The notes beneath the pieces are model-generated. The model searched no databases. It was not told the DNA's origin and saw only the letters and a list, made by a program, of their open reading frames with translations. From positions 1-64,000 of the forward strand of contig NZ_SRLB01000004.1 of assembly GCF_004745635.1 (NCBI RefSeq): a stretch of 64,000 nt of DNA, written 5' to 3'. A program made the translations under genes and the position numbers. Source of the DNA: Methylobacterium nonmethylotrophicum. Its GTDB lineage: Bacteria > Pseudomonadota > Alphaproteobacteria > Rhizobiales > Beijerinckiaceae. Below are positions 44,854 through 54,206 of the stretch, in pieces (within the stretch, counting starts at the first letter, position 1; every line of letters begins with the position of its first letter).

Positions 44854-46007
44854 CACCCGACGCCCTCAGACGCTTCCTCGAGACCCGCGCCCGGGCGCTC
44901 GGCTTCGACGCGCTGGCGGTGACGCGGCCCGACGCGGTGCCGGCGCTGCCGGAGCGCCTCGCCGCCTGGCTCGCCGAGGGCCATCACGGCGGCATGGGCT
45001 GGATGGCGGAGCGGACGGAGGCGCGGGCGGATCCCGCCGCCCTGTGGCCGGCGGTGCGCAGCATCGTGATGCTCGGGGTCAATGCCGCGCCGGACGGCGA
45101 CCCGCTCGCGGCCCTGTCCGATCCGTCGCTCGGGTCGATCGCCGTCTATGCGCGGCGGCGCGACTACCACGACGTGATCAAGGGCAAGCTGAAGGAGCTC
45201 GGCGGCGCCTTCGCGGCCAAGGCTGGCGCGGAGATCAAGGTCTTCGTCGATACGGCGCCGGTGATGGAGAAGCCGCTCGCCGCCGCCGCCGGGCTCGGCT
45301 GGCAGGGCAAGCACAGCGTGCTGGTGTCGCGCGACTTCGGCAACTGGCTGATGCTCGGCGCCATCTACACCACCGCCGAGCTGCCGGCGGACGCGCCCGA
45401 GGGCGACCGGTGCGGGAACTGCCGGCGCTGCCTCGAGGCCTGCCCGACCGACGCCTTCCCGGCCCCCTACCGGCTCGATGCCCGGCGCTGCCTCGCCTAC
45501 CTGACGATCGAGCATGCCGGGCCGATCCCGGCCGCGTTCCGGGCGCCGATGGGCAACCGGGTGTTCGGCTGCGACGATTGCCTGGCGGTGTGCCCGTGGA
45601 ACAAGTTCGCGGTCGCCACCCGGGAGGCGCGGCTCTCCGCCCGCCAGGACCTGGCGGCCCCTCCGCTGGCCGAGCTCGCCCGGCTCGACGACGCGGCCTT
45701 CCGCGCGCGCTTCGCCGGCACGCCGATCAAGCGCACCGGGCGCGACCGGTTCCTGCGCAACGTGCTGATCGCGATCGGCAATTCGGGCGACGCGGCGCTC
45801 GCCGGCGAGGCCGCGCGCCTCCTTTCCGACGCCTCGCCGCTGGTGCGCGGCATGGCGGTGTGGGCGCTCGCGCGCCTCGGGCACCTTCCCCCTGCCCCGC
45901 CGCCGGAGGAGCGCGACCCCGACGTGCTCGCCGAGTGGGCGCTCGCCAGAAATCCGGGTGTCCAGAGGGCAAGCCCTCTGGCGGGTGCAGGGCAGCGCCC
46001 TGCATAA
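44850..46007 (+). CDS. queG: epoxyqueuosine reductase
   Basis: QueG carries out the last step of queuosine synthesis in tRNA, using cobalamin and two 4Fe-4S clusters. Cluster motifs are CGNCRRCLEACPTDA with later CLAYLTIEHAG and GCDDCLAVCPWNKF. AAAAGLGWQGKHSVLVSRDF and a C-terminal HEAT-like part (SDASPLVRGMAVWALARLGH) also match. Family similarity begins at LTPDALRRFLETRARALGFD, but no ATG, GTG or TTG is available there: the frame opens at CTG 44850, overlapping the GST stop as CTGA. GTG 44919 would lose conserved residues. The last 16 codons come from a palindromic repeat. Confidence 0.9.
   Translation: MTPDALRRFLETRARALGFDALAVTRPDAVPALPERLAAWLAEGHHGGMGWMAERTEARADPAALWPAVRSIVMLGVNAAPDGDPLAALSDPSLGSIAVYARRRDYHDVIKGKLKELGGAFAAKAGAEIKVFVDTAPVMEKPLAAAAGLGWQGKHSVLVSRDFGNWLMLGAIYTTAELPADAPEGDRCGNCRRCLEACPTDAFPAPYRLDARRCLAYLTIEHAGPIPAAFRAPMGNRVFGCDDCLAVCPWNKFAVATREARLSARQDLAAPPLAELARLDDAAFRARFAGTPIKRTGRDRFLRNVLIAIGNSGDAALAGEAARLLSDASPLVRGMAVWALARLGHLPPAPPPEERDPDVLAEWALARNPGVQRASPLAGAGQRPA
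45962..46004. repeat. double palindrome forming the 3' end of queG
   Basis: Two perfect hairpins: CCAGAGGG-CAAG-CCCTCTGG (45962-45981) and TGCAGGGC-AGC-GCCCTGCA (45986-46004). Both are inside the queG coding frame and end 1 bp before its TAA. The pair resembles the dispersed CCAGGGG...CCCCTGG repeats of Methylobacterium-type genomes, from memory. It may also act as a transcription terminator or mRNA stabiliser. Confidence 0.75.
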
Positions 46008-46040
46008 GTCCGCATCCCCTTCAGGCAGGGCTCAGACCGC

Positions 46041-46877
46041 ATGAACCTGTTCGTCTTCGGGCTCGGCTACACCGCCGGCCACTTCGTGGCGCGCGAGCGC
46101 GCCCGCTTCGCCACCGTGACGGCGACCCGGCAGGCTCCGGCCGCGATCGACGGCGTCGCGGTGCGGGTGTTCTCGCCGGACGCGACGGATCCGCGGATCA
46201 CCGGCGATCTCGGCCGAGCCGACGCGATCCTGGTGTCGATCCCGCCGGATTCCGGCCACGACCCGGCGCTCCACGCCTTCTCGGACGCGATCGCCGGGAG
46301 CCCGGCGCGGTGGATCGGCTATCTCTCGACCATCGGTGTCTATGGCGACCAGAGCGGGGCCTGGATCGACGAGGCGACGCCACCGGCGCCCACCCACCAG
46401 CGCACCCGCGACCGGGTGGCGGCCGAGGAGGCCTGGGCCGCGCTCGGCGCGCGGACGGGCAAGGCGGTGCAGGTCTTCCGGCTCTCGGGCATCTACGGCC
46501 CGGGGCGCAACGCGTTCGAGAAGCTGCGCCAGGGCAAGGCCCAGCGCATCGTCAAGCCGGGTCAGGTGTTCAACCGCATCCACGTCGACGACATCGCGAC
46601 CACGCTTGCCGCCTCCCTCGACCGGCCCAGGCCAGGTGCGATCTACAACGTCACCGACGACGAGCCGGCCCCGCCGCAGGACGTGACGGCCTACGCGGCC
46701 GAGCTCGCCGGGCTGCCGCTGCCGCCGGCGATCGATTTCGACACCGCACAGTTAAGCCCGATGGCGCGCAGCTTCTACGGCGAGAACAAGCGGGTGCGGA
46801 ACCGGCTGATCCGCGAGGAGCTGGGGGTGAGGCTGGCCTATCCGACGTATCGGGAGGGGTTGCGGGCGCTGGTGTGA
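46041..46877 (+). CDS. SDR-family NAD-dependent epimerase-like protein
   Basis: A 278-residue extended-SDR-like protein. MNLFVFGLGYTAGHFVARER has an atypical GxGYT Gly motif. YLSTIGVYGDQSGAWIDEAT has the Tyr-containing strand, FRLSGIYGPGRNAFEKLRQG the substrate side and FNRIHVDDIATTLAASLDRP the later part. The canonical YxxxK is not obvious, as in the YeeZ-like subgroup, so catalysis is uncertain. It follows queG by 33 bp on the same strand. Confidence 0.82.
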   Translation: MNLFVFGLGYTAGHFVARERARFATVTATRQAPAAIDGVAVRVFSPDATDPRITGDLGRADAILVSIPPDSGHDPALHAFSDAIAGSPARWIGYLSTIGVYGDQSGAWIDEATPPAPTHQRTRDRVAAEEAWAALGARTGKAVQVFRLSGIYGPGRNAFEKLRQGKAQRIVKPGQVFNRIHVDDIATTLAASLDRPRPGAIYNVTDDEPAPPQDVTAYAAELAGLPLPPAIDFDTAQLSPMARSFYGENKRVRNRLIREELGVRLAYPTYREGLRALV

Positions 46878-47164
46878 GCGGTGGTTCAGGGGCGCCGCGC
46901 AGGCCGAACACGCATCCGAGGCCGGCAGGTCCGTCCGAGGACCCGTTCGCGGACCGGACATGGCGGCAGACCGGAGCGGGTCGGGTCCTTGCCATGCTTC
47001 GGCATTGCGCAGATGTCGTCACGGGAGCTGCACCTTCAAGGGCATGGCTCGGCCGGCCCGCGCGCCGAGCATCGGCGCCGGAGGCCCGCGCCCCACCCCC
47101 GGTTTGCCCCTGCCCCACGCTTCTGCCACTCCAGGGCGCGTCACACCCGCCAGGAGCACCCGGC
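46878..47164. other. intergenic region upstream of the DUF1989 gene
   Basis: About 290 GC-rich bases with no supported gene and no clear regulatory motif. Confidence 0.35.
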
Positions 47165-48016
47165 ATGAAGGACTTTCCGGCCGCCTATCAGGTCAGCGAG
47201 GGCTCGGCCCTGTCGGTCGATCGGCCGTTCTACGAGCGGATCGCCGCCGAGACCGGCGGGCGCACGCTCGTCGACGCGTTCACCATCCCGATCCGCACCG
47301 GGCGGGCCTGGAGCGTGCCGGCGGGCCACGTCTTCCGGGTCGTGGCGCCCGAGGGGCCGCAGGTCGGCGACCTCAACCTCTGGAACCGGCACGACCCGCG
47401 CGAGCGGCTGTGGGCGGCGCGCACCCGCCAGCTCCAGGGGGCCCATGTCACGACCCACGACCGGCTGTGGTCGACCCTGCCGTTCCTGCGTCCCCTCGTC
47501 ACCATCACGGCCGACAGCCTGAGCCACTACGGCACTGACGAGTACGGCGGCCGGGTCCACGACCTCCTCGGCACCCGCTGCGATCCTTACGTCAACAAGC
47601 TGCTCACCGGCCAGGACTTCCACTTCCACTGCCATTCGAACCTGGTCCGGGCGGTGATGCCGTTCGGCCTGACCGAGTTCGACGTGCACGACGTGCTCAA
47701 CGTGTTTCAGGTCACCGGCCTCAACCACGACGACCTGTACTTCATGCGCGACTGCCCGGCGCAGGCGGGCGACTATCTCGAGTTCTTCGCCGAGATCGAC
47801 CTGCTCTGCGCCCTCTCGACCTGCCCGGGCGGCGACCTCTCGGTGCCGCTCTGGGGGCCGGACGCCCGCGACCCGATCGAGGTCTGCCGCCCGCTCGCCG
47901 TCGAGGTCTACCGGCTGGCGCCGGACTTGACCGAGGGCTGGCGAAGCCCGGAGGTCGCGCCCTATCGCGGCCAGCACGGGCTGCACGCCGAGAAGGGCTG
48001 GTGGGACAAGGCCTAG
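47165..48016 (+). CDS. DUF1989 (urea carboxylase-associated) family protein
   Basis: A 283-residue DUF1989 protein. GRAWSVPAGHVFRVVAPEGP, QVGDLNLWNRHDPRERLWAA and TRQLQGAHVTTHDRLWSTLP are the family core; GLTEFDVHDVLNVFQVTGLN and YLEFFAEIDLLCALSTCPGG the second half, with His/Asp/Cys residues that may bind metal. Family members occur next to urea carboxylase genes and some take part in urea or guanidine metabolism, but no such genes are near here. Start ATG 47165. Confidence 0.85.
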   Translation: MKDFPAAYQVSEGSALSVDRPFYERIAAETGGRTLVDAFTIPIRTGRAWSVPAGHVFRVVAPEGPQVGDLNLWNRHDPRERLWAARTRQLQGAHVTTHDRLWSTLPFLRPLVTITADSLSHYGTDEYGGRVHDLLGTRCDPYVNKLLTGQDFHFHCHSNLVRAVMPFGLTEFDVHDVLNVFQVTGLNHDDLYFMRDCPAQAGDYLEFFAEIDLLCALSTCPGGDLSVPLWGPDARDPIEVCRPLAVEVYRLAPDLTEGWRSPEVAPYRGQHGLHAEKGWWDKA

Positions 48017-48121
48017 GGCTGTTTGGTGGCGGAACGTTGTTGGGATGCGGCGCTGGGCGGTTGAGGAGCATGCCTGGCGCTTCGAGCGGGCACACCGCTC
48101 CTCCTCCCGGAGGACGCGCTG

Positions 48122-48871
48122 ATGCACGCGATCCACCCCAACGTTCGCACCACCCCCGCCGCACGGGCGGACATCGCCCGCTCGCACGAGCCCTCAGGTG
48201 TTCTCGCTCGTCGCTACGGCGTCTCGACCGAGACCATCCTTCAATGGCGCAAGCGCGGCCCTGAGGACTGCCAGGACCGCTCGGCCCGGCCCCACACCCT
48301 GCGCTGGAAGGCCAGCGAGGAGGAGCGCGCCATCGTTTGCGCCCTGGGTCGATCCACCGGCTTTCCCCTCGATGACCTCACCTTCGTGGTCACCCACTTC
48401 CTGCCCCACCTCAACAGCGACGCCGTCTACCGCATCCTCAAGGCCGAGCGCCTCAACCGCCTCCCGCCCGCACACCAGTCCCGTAAACCGCACGGCAAAT
48501 TCGAGGAGCACGAGGTCGGCTTACTGCACATGGACGTGAAGCATTTGCGCAAGTAGCGCGACAAGGACGGATCAACCCGGAAACGCTACTTGTACGTCGC
48601 CATCGATCAAGCGCCGGGTGCAACGCGAGGTGCTCGGCATTACGATCTTCAGCCACCAGGATCTGGAAGTCCTGCTGGCGGGCTTCAACGTCGCCTACAA
48701 TGGCCGTCGACAACACGCCTTGAAGGTCTCTCGCCCGTGGTGGTCCTGCACCTACGCTTGAAGGACGAACCTGCCCTGGCTCGCGCGGCAGCCAAGAAGG
48801 TCGATCCCGCCACTCTGGATCGAGCGCTCAAGGTTGTTGCCTGTGCCAAGGAGGTCTCACAACCAGACACC
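48122..48871 (+). pseudogene. degenerate IS481-family transposase
   Basis: The N-terminal part is intact: helix-turn-helix RSHEPSGVLARRYGVSTETI, then LPHLNSDAVYRILKAERLNR and the first Asp in GLLHMDVKHLRK. A TAG stop follows (48554-48556). Reading resumes with RKRYLYVAIDQA, then an internal deletion joins directly to VQREVLGITIFSHQDLEVLL, removing the second Asp and the Glu of the DDE triad. Two more frame changes precede KEVSQPDT at the end. The element cannot encode an active transposase. Its ends are not clear. Confidence 0.82.
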
Positions 48872-49143
48872 GCTGGTTCCACCCGGCCTTGTAGCGCGGC
48901 TTGCGACCGCACTGCTGGAAGACGCGGCTGCAGGCCGCTTCAAGGTGGCGCAGCGCCTGCTGGACGGGCAATTCGGGATGCAGATTGTATTTGACAGTTG
49001 TATCTCAGCCGCATCGCGTCGTCGACAATTAAAGAGAAGGCGATAAAAAAAGTACCAAAATAGGTTGTCAAGACTGAAAATTGATTGACGTAAGGTAATT
49101 TGGAGTTGCCAGCAGGAATGGAAGATGCACGAAATGCGGAGGG
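48872..49143. other. transition region before the RHS gene
   Basis: About 270 bp. The first part reads LVARLATALLEDAAAGRFKV in one plus-strand frame, a possible fragment of a protein I cannot identify. From about 48990 the DNA turns AT-rich (GAGAAGGCGATAAAAAAAGT) and probably carries the RHS promoter. It marks the left edge of the low-GC RHS segment. Confidence 0.4.
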
Positions 49144-52100
49144 ATGATACGGACGCACGCTATGTCACGGAAATTTCGTAAATTCGTATATGGCACTTCC
49201 GCAATCGCTGTGTGTGTGACAAATCAAGCATTACCGGTGCAGGCAAAAAAAATATGGACCGGACCTAATGTCGCAACCAATACAAATATCGTAGGGGCCA
49301 GCGGCTGTGGCGTCGCGCATGCCACCGCAATTGCTGCTTATGGGCCTCAACTGTGCTTTCATGGCTGCGTCGAGAGCGGCAACAAGGCGATAGACTCGAA
49401 CACATCTAATCCAGACGTGTGCTTTCCTGGAGACATGGTGCACAGCGCCGGTGGTTCCAGGAACGGCAATGCGATTGCTTCGTGCGACGCCGGCGAGGCA
49501 CTGGTCGACGGCGACTGCGTACGAGCAGATCGTACGTCTCCAGCCCCTCCAGCCGCCCCCATCTGTCCTGTCGGCAATCCAATCGATCCAGTCAGTGGAG
49601 CAAAAACCGAGTATTATCTGGATTTTTCTGCTGACTCCAGCGACGGAATGAAACTTGAGCGCTTCTACAATAGCGATTTTGCATCTCAGAGCGACACGTT
49701 GCAGCGAGCGCAGCTTGGATATGGCTGGCGTACCAACTTCGACGTCTTGGCGCGCCTTGGTTACGATGGTGGCGGCTGGTTCAGCGCCCCAGTCTTGGCT
49801 CGGTTCTATGTGGTGTTTACGAATGGCATTCAAGTCGTTTTCAAGAAACAATCAGATGGAAGTTGGGTTAGCGCATATTACAATGGATCGTCACAATCAT
49901 GGACCAACTATACTGAGAAAACTCAATATAATCTTGTCAACGTTGGGCAGAATTACGAACTATCGATTGATGGTCAGAATACGTGGGTGTTCAACAGCGA
50001 TGCGAAATTGACGCAGATCCGATATTCGAGCGGATATGTTCAAAATCTGACGTATGACGGCAACGGAAAGCTCTCGCAGGCGAGCGACAACAGAGGAGTA
50101 TCTCTTACCTTTCACGTCAGCGTTTTTGGCCATCTTCAATCCGTTGACACACCCGCGGGAACCATAAGCTACAGTTACGCCAACAAGATCGATCCACAAT
50201 TCAAGCAGGCATATCTATCCACGGACACGGCAGCGCCCAACACGCGCTACTACGAGCCTGTCCTCCAGACCGTCACGTTCCCGGGCTCGCCCGCGACCAC
50301 GCTGACCTACCATTACGAGGACACGGTCAACCGCTTCGCTCTCACCGGCATCACCGACCAGCGGGGGATCCGGTACGCCACGTTCAGCTATGACAGCAAC
50401 GGGCGCGCCATCCAGACTAAGCATATTGGCGAGATCGACAAATATACCCTGACCTATAATGTCACCAACGGCCAAAACACGGTCACAAATCCGCTCGGCA
50501 AGGTGACCCGGTACAACTTCTCGAAGACGGCACAGGGCCGCATCCAGCTGTCCGGCATCCAGGGCGACCTGTCCCAGAACTGCCCGGCCAGCGCCAGGGC
50601 CTACAGCTACGACACGGGCGGCGCAGTCGCGAGCGAGACCGACGAGGAAGGCCGGGTGACAGCCTACATCCGTGACGCGCGCGGGCGTCCGATCTCGATC
50701 ACCCGGGGCTCGGGCACGCCGCAGGCGACCACCACCACCATCACCTGGCACGCCACCCTCAACCTGCCCGCCCAGGTCGTCGAGCCGGGCCTCACCACGG
50801 ACTTCACCTATTCCGCCACCGGCCAGCTGACGCAGCTCAAGCAGACCGACACCACCACCCAGACCGTCCCGTTCTCCACCCAGGGGCGGACCCGGATCTG
50901 GACCTACACCTACGCCACGGGCGGCCTCCTCGCCTCCGTCGACGGGCCGCTGGCCGGAACCGGCGACACGGTCGCCTATACCTATTCCAGCACGGGCGCT
51001 CTCCAGACGATCACCAACGAGCTCGGCCAGGTGGCGACCGTCACTGCATGGAGCCCGCGCGGCCAGCCAACCTCGATCACCGGCATTGATGGCGTCGTCA
51101 CCACCTACACCTACGACGATCAGGGACGGGTCACGCGGGTCGTGATCAACCCGGGCTCGTCCCAGACCGTCTGGACCATGACCTACACCGCCGCCGGCGA
51201 CCTCGCGAGCTACAGCGAGCCGGCCGGGGCGACCTACACCCTGACCTGGGACGACGCCCGCCGCCTCACCAGGATCCAGAACAACCTCGGCGAGGCCGTC
51301 ACCTACGGCCGCGACGTCATGGGCAACGTCACCGGCCAATCCATCGTGGCGGACGACGGCTCGACCCAGATGTTCGGCCTCACCAACTCGCTCGACGAGC
51401 TGGGGCGGCTGATCAGGCAGGTCGGTGGCGAGGGGCGGACCTGGAAGTTCGGCTACGACAAGACCGGCAACCTCACCGGCGTCACCGATCCGCGCAACAA
51501 GAGCGTGGGCTACGGCTTCGACGCCGTCGGCCGCCTGATCTCCGAGACCGAGCGCGACGGTGGTGTAGTCAAGCACGCCTATGACGGCAATGACGAGGAG
51601 AGCACCTACACCGACCCGCGCAACCTCGCCACCGCCTACATACGCAACGGCTTCGGAGAGGTGATCCAGGAAACCTCCCCCGATCGCGGCACCACCGTCT
51701 ACGACTACGATACCCGCGGCCTGATGATCTCCAAGAAGGATGCCCGCAACATCACCGTGACCTACGGCTACGACGCGGCCGGGCGCCTCACCTCCCGCTC
51801 CTACCCGACCACCTCACTCAACGAGAGCTTCACCTACGACGGCGCCGCGGCCGGGGCGGTGGGCAAAGGCCGGCTCACCCGGATGCAGGATGCCGGCGGC
51901 AGCAGCGACTTCTACTACGACGCGGCCGGCCGGGTGACCGGCGAGGTGCGGACGGTGGGCGGCTACAGCCACACGGTTGCCTACGGCTACGACGCGACCG
52001 GTACCGGGCGGCTGCGCTTCCTGACCTATCCGTCGGGCCGGGTGGTGGTCTACGGCTACGACGCGCTCGGGCGGGTGAACTATGTCGGCCTGAAAGCGTC

Positions 52101-53700
52101 CGCGAACGGGTCCGAGCAGGTGATCGCCTCGTGGGCGGGCTACTTCCCGTTCGGCCCGCTGCGCGGCTTCAGCTTCGGCAACGGGCTGAACTCGTGGTCG
52201 AACCGCAGCCTGGAATACAAGCTCGACGGCCTGTTCCTCGACCAGGCCTCGGGCGGCCCGAGCCTGATCGAGCGCTATCACTGGTGGGGCGACGACGGGC
52301 TGAACCTGCAGGTGCTCAACAACGACAGCATCGACCCGGCCCAGACCCAGCGCTTCAGCTACGACGATGCCGAACGGCTGGTGGGTGGCACCGGCCCGTG
52401 GGGGGCGCTGAGCTGGACCTACGACACGGTCGGCAACCGCCTGAGCGAGGCGCGTTCGGCCTCGGGCACCACGACGACCCAGACCTATGCCTATCCGTCC
52501 GGGTCGAACCGGCTCAGCGGGGTCAGCCAGGGCGGCACGGCAGTGCGCTCATTCCTGTACGATGCAGCCGGCAGCCTGACGAGCGATACGAAATCAGGTG
52601 CGACGACGGCCTACACGATCAGCGCCGCGGGGCGCATCGCGCAGGTGACGGTCGGGGGCGTCGCAAAAGCGAACTATCTGTATGACGGCAAGAACCGCCT
52701 GTCGGTGCGCCAGACGCTGAACATGACGCCGTCCGGGACGCAGCACCTGATTCACGACGTGTGGGACCACGTGCTGGTGGAGACGAACGGAGCCGGCCAG
52801 GCGGTGCGGGAATACATCTGGGTAGGTGACATCCCGGTGGCGGTGGTGGACAGTTCGGCGGGTGCCGCGAGCCCGACGCTGTTGTGGGTTCACGTCGACC
52901 ATCTGGGCCGTCCGGAACTGATGACGGACGCGACGAAGGCCGTGAAGTGGAAGGCGGTGTACGAGCCGTTCGGGGCGGTGTCGTCGATAACGGGCCCTGC
53001 AGCGCTGCAGATGCGGTTCCCGGGGCAGTGGTTCCAGCTCGAGGCGGGATTGGCCTATAACTGGAACAGGCACTACGATGCTACCACGGGGCGATACACG
53101 CAAGTTGATCCTCTCGGACTGCCAGATGGCCCTTCTCGCTATGCATATGCCGGTGGCAATCCAATCGGCTATGTTGATCAAAATGGCGAGTTCTTCTTCA
53201 TACCGTCGCTTCTTGGGGCGGGAATAGGAGCATTGACCGACGTAGGCTTCCAATTAGTTCTAAATGGCGGTGAATTCAAATGCGTCGACTGGGGTCAAGT
53301 GGGTGTGTCAGCAGGGTTGGGAGCTTTGGGAGGCGGTTTGGGTTCCTTGACCAGGAGAGTACGCGACGCTACAGAGTTTTCGCATTGGATTCCGGCTCGT
53401 TATGTTCGCCCGCTAAGTCGTTCGGGCAAGAACGCCAATCCATATTACATGCCTTCTCTGGATGTTCCAATTGTGCGTGACTTCGTCAATAGCACTCTCA
53501 ATGGCAACTACGTATCACCATCGATGCATGCGCTGACAGATCCATACAGGCACCTGACTGGCATGACTGCGGCCGACAAGCTACATCCTGCCCTCCAGCA
53601 GTTGCTGCGCATCCCTGGTTGGCTAGGCGGGTCGGTCGCAGGGAGCGCAGCAGGGTCGGCGAACTCAGCGTTTAATAAGGATTGCACATGCAGCAAGTGA
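49144..53700 (+). CDS. RHS-repeat protein with signal peptide and variable C-terminal (toxin-like) domain
   Basis: A 1,518-residue RHS protein. A Sec-type signal (FVYGTSAIAVCVTNQALPVQ, then AKK) is followed by a Cys-containing segment, CPVGNPIDPVSGAKTEYYLD (start of the shell), and many YD-type repeats such as FTYDDQGR-like TYTYDDQGRVTRV and YGYDAAGRLTSRSYP. The core ends with the RHS-associated motif YNWNRHYDATTGRYTQVDPL, then GPSRYAYAGGNPIGYVDQNG. The remaining ~140 residues are the tip: a hydrophobic glycine-rich stretch, then EFSHWIPARYVRP, STLNGNYVSPSMHALTDPYR and a Cys-rich end. The tip has no catalytic motif I recognise. DNA is AT-richer at both ends and GC-rich in the core. Start at 49144 or 49162. 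Confidence 0.92.
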   Translation: MIRTHAMSRKFRKFVYGTSAIAVCVTNQALPVQAKKIWTGPNVATNTNIVGASGCGVAHATAIAAYGPQLCFHGCVESGNKAIDSNTSNPDVCFPGDMVHSAGGSRNGNAIASCDAGEALVDGDCVRADRTSPAPPAAPICPVGNPIDPVSGAKTEYYLDFSADSSDGMKLERFYNSDFASQSDTLQRAQLGYGWRTNFDVLARLGYDGGGWFSAPVLARFYVVFTNGIQVVFKKQSDGSWVSAYYNGSSQSWTNYTEKTQYNLVNVGQNYELSIDGQNTWVFNSDAKLTQIRYSSGYVQNLTYDGNGKLSQASDNRGVSLTFHVSVFGHLQSVDTPAGTISYSYANKIDPQFKQAYLSTDTAAPNTRYYEPVLQTVTFPGSPATTLTYHYEDTVNRFALTGITDQRGIRYATFSYDSNGRAIQTKHIGEIDKYTLTYNVTNGQNTVTNPLGKVTRYNFSKTAQGRIQLSGIQGDLSQNCPASARAYSYDTGGAVASETDEEGRVTAYIRDARGRPISITRGSGTPQATTTTITWHATLNLPAQVVEPGLTTDFTYSATGQLTQLKQTDTTTQTVPFSTQGRTRIWTYTYATGGLLASVDGPLAGTGDTVAYTYSSTGALQTITNELGQVATVTAWSPRGQPTSITGIDGVVTTYTYDDQGRVTRVVINPGSSQTVWTMTYTAAGDLASYSEPAGATYTLTWDDARRLTRIQNNLGEAVTYGRDVMGNVTGQSIVADDGSTQMFGLTNSLDELGRLIRQVGGEGRTWKFGYDKTGNLTGVTDPRNKSVGYGFDAVGRLISETERDGGVVKHAYDGNDEESTYTDPRNLATAYIRNGFGEVIQETSPDRGTTVYDYDTRGLMISKKDARNITVTYGYDAAGRLTSRSYPTTSLNESFTYDGAAAGAVGKGRLTRMQDAGGSSDFYYDAAGRVTGEVRTVGGYSHTVAYGYDATGTGRLRFLTYPSGRVVVYGYDALGRVNYVGLKASANGSEQVIASWAGYFPFGPLRGFSFGNGLNSWSNRSLEYKLDGLFLDQASGGPSLIERYHWWGDDGLNLQVLNNDSIDPAQTQRFSYDDAERLVGGTGPWGALSWTYDTVGNRLSEARSASGTTTTQTYAYPSGSNRLSGVSQGGTAVRSFLYDAAGSLTSDTKSGATTAYTISAAGRIAQVTVGGVAKANYLYDGKNRLSVRQTLNMTPSGTQHLIHDVWDHVLVETNGAGQAVREYIWVGDIPVAVVDSSAGAASPTLLWVHVDHLGRPELMTDATKAVKWKAVYEPFGAVSSITGPAALQMRFPGQWFQLEAGLAYNWNRHYDATTGRYTQVDPLGLPDGPSRYAYAGGNPIGYVDQNGEFFFIPSLLGAGIGALTDVGFQLVLNGGEFKCVDWGQVGVSAGLGALGGGLGSLTRRVRDATEFSHWIPARYVRPLSRSGKNANPYYMPSLDVPIVRDFVNSTLNGNYVSPSMHALTDPYRHLTGMTAADKLHPALQQLLRIPGWLGGSVAGSAAGSANSAFNKDCTCSK

Positions 53701-54134
53701 GATCCGAAATGCCACTTATTTCGTACCCTGCGCTTCTTTGGCGGGACGGTTACATCTTCTTGGCTGGAAACCCTCTTGAACTCTGCGCCTTTCCGCGCTC
53801 ACTGTTCAACGAAGTCGTGCAGAGAGCGCGCGCCGGCGAGATGCACTTGGTAGATGCCGAAGGTAGATACTTCGACATTGTAGACTGGACGGTGACCTTC
53901 CCATTCGGAGGCCTGAAGAGCATCGTAGATCGAATATTTAGATCGATCTTCGCTGTCCCAGTGCTGGCAAACGAGTCGAAGATGTCTTTGCCGGAATTCA
54001 AGATGACTGTGGCTTGTGCCGTCAGGGGTCGATACCGCTACGATACCGACAAATATCCGGCCTTCGAAACAGTTCGTAAACTGCGTGCGGCGGAGTCGTA
54101 CCGAGCTGCAATCGACGCTGTTCCTAAGTTGTAG
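53688..54134 (+). CDS. candidate immunity protein for the RHS tip
   Basis: A 148-residue soluble protein starting at ATG 53688, inside the last codons of the RHS gene (13-bp overlap), with AAGGA 7 bp upstream. LLWRDGYIFLAGNPLELCAF, FNEVVQRARAGEMHLVDAEG, RYFDIVDWTVTFPFGGLKSI and FKMTVACAVRGRYRY describe a compact alpha/beta protein without signal peptide. Position, overlap and low GC are those of an immunity gene paired with the toxin tip. I do not recognise the family. Immunity function is inference. Confidence 0.6.
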   Translation: MQQVRSEMPLISYPALLWRDGYIFLAGNPLELCAFPRSLFNEVVQRARAGEMHLVDAEGRYFDIVDWTVTFPFGGLKSIVDRIFRSIFAVPVLANESKMSLPEFKMTVACAVRGRYRYDTDKYPAFETVRKLRAAESYRAAIDAVPKL

Positions 54135-54206
54135 CCTCATGGCTGTTCACCCATTCGGGCAGGCCCCGCGACAAGGGGTCGGGTCTGGTTCGTTCCCGAA
54201 CCGGAT

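Noticed and set aside
49144..53700. RHS protein as a Tc-type insecticidal toxin component
   Set aside because: No TcA or TcB partner is near, and the protein has its own signal peptide.
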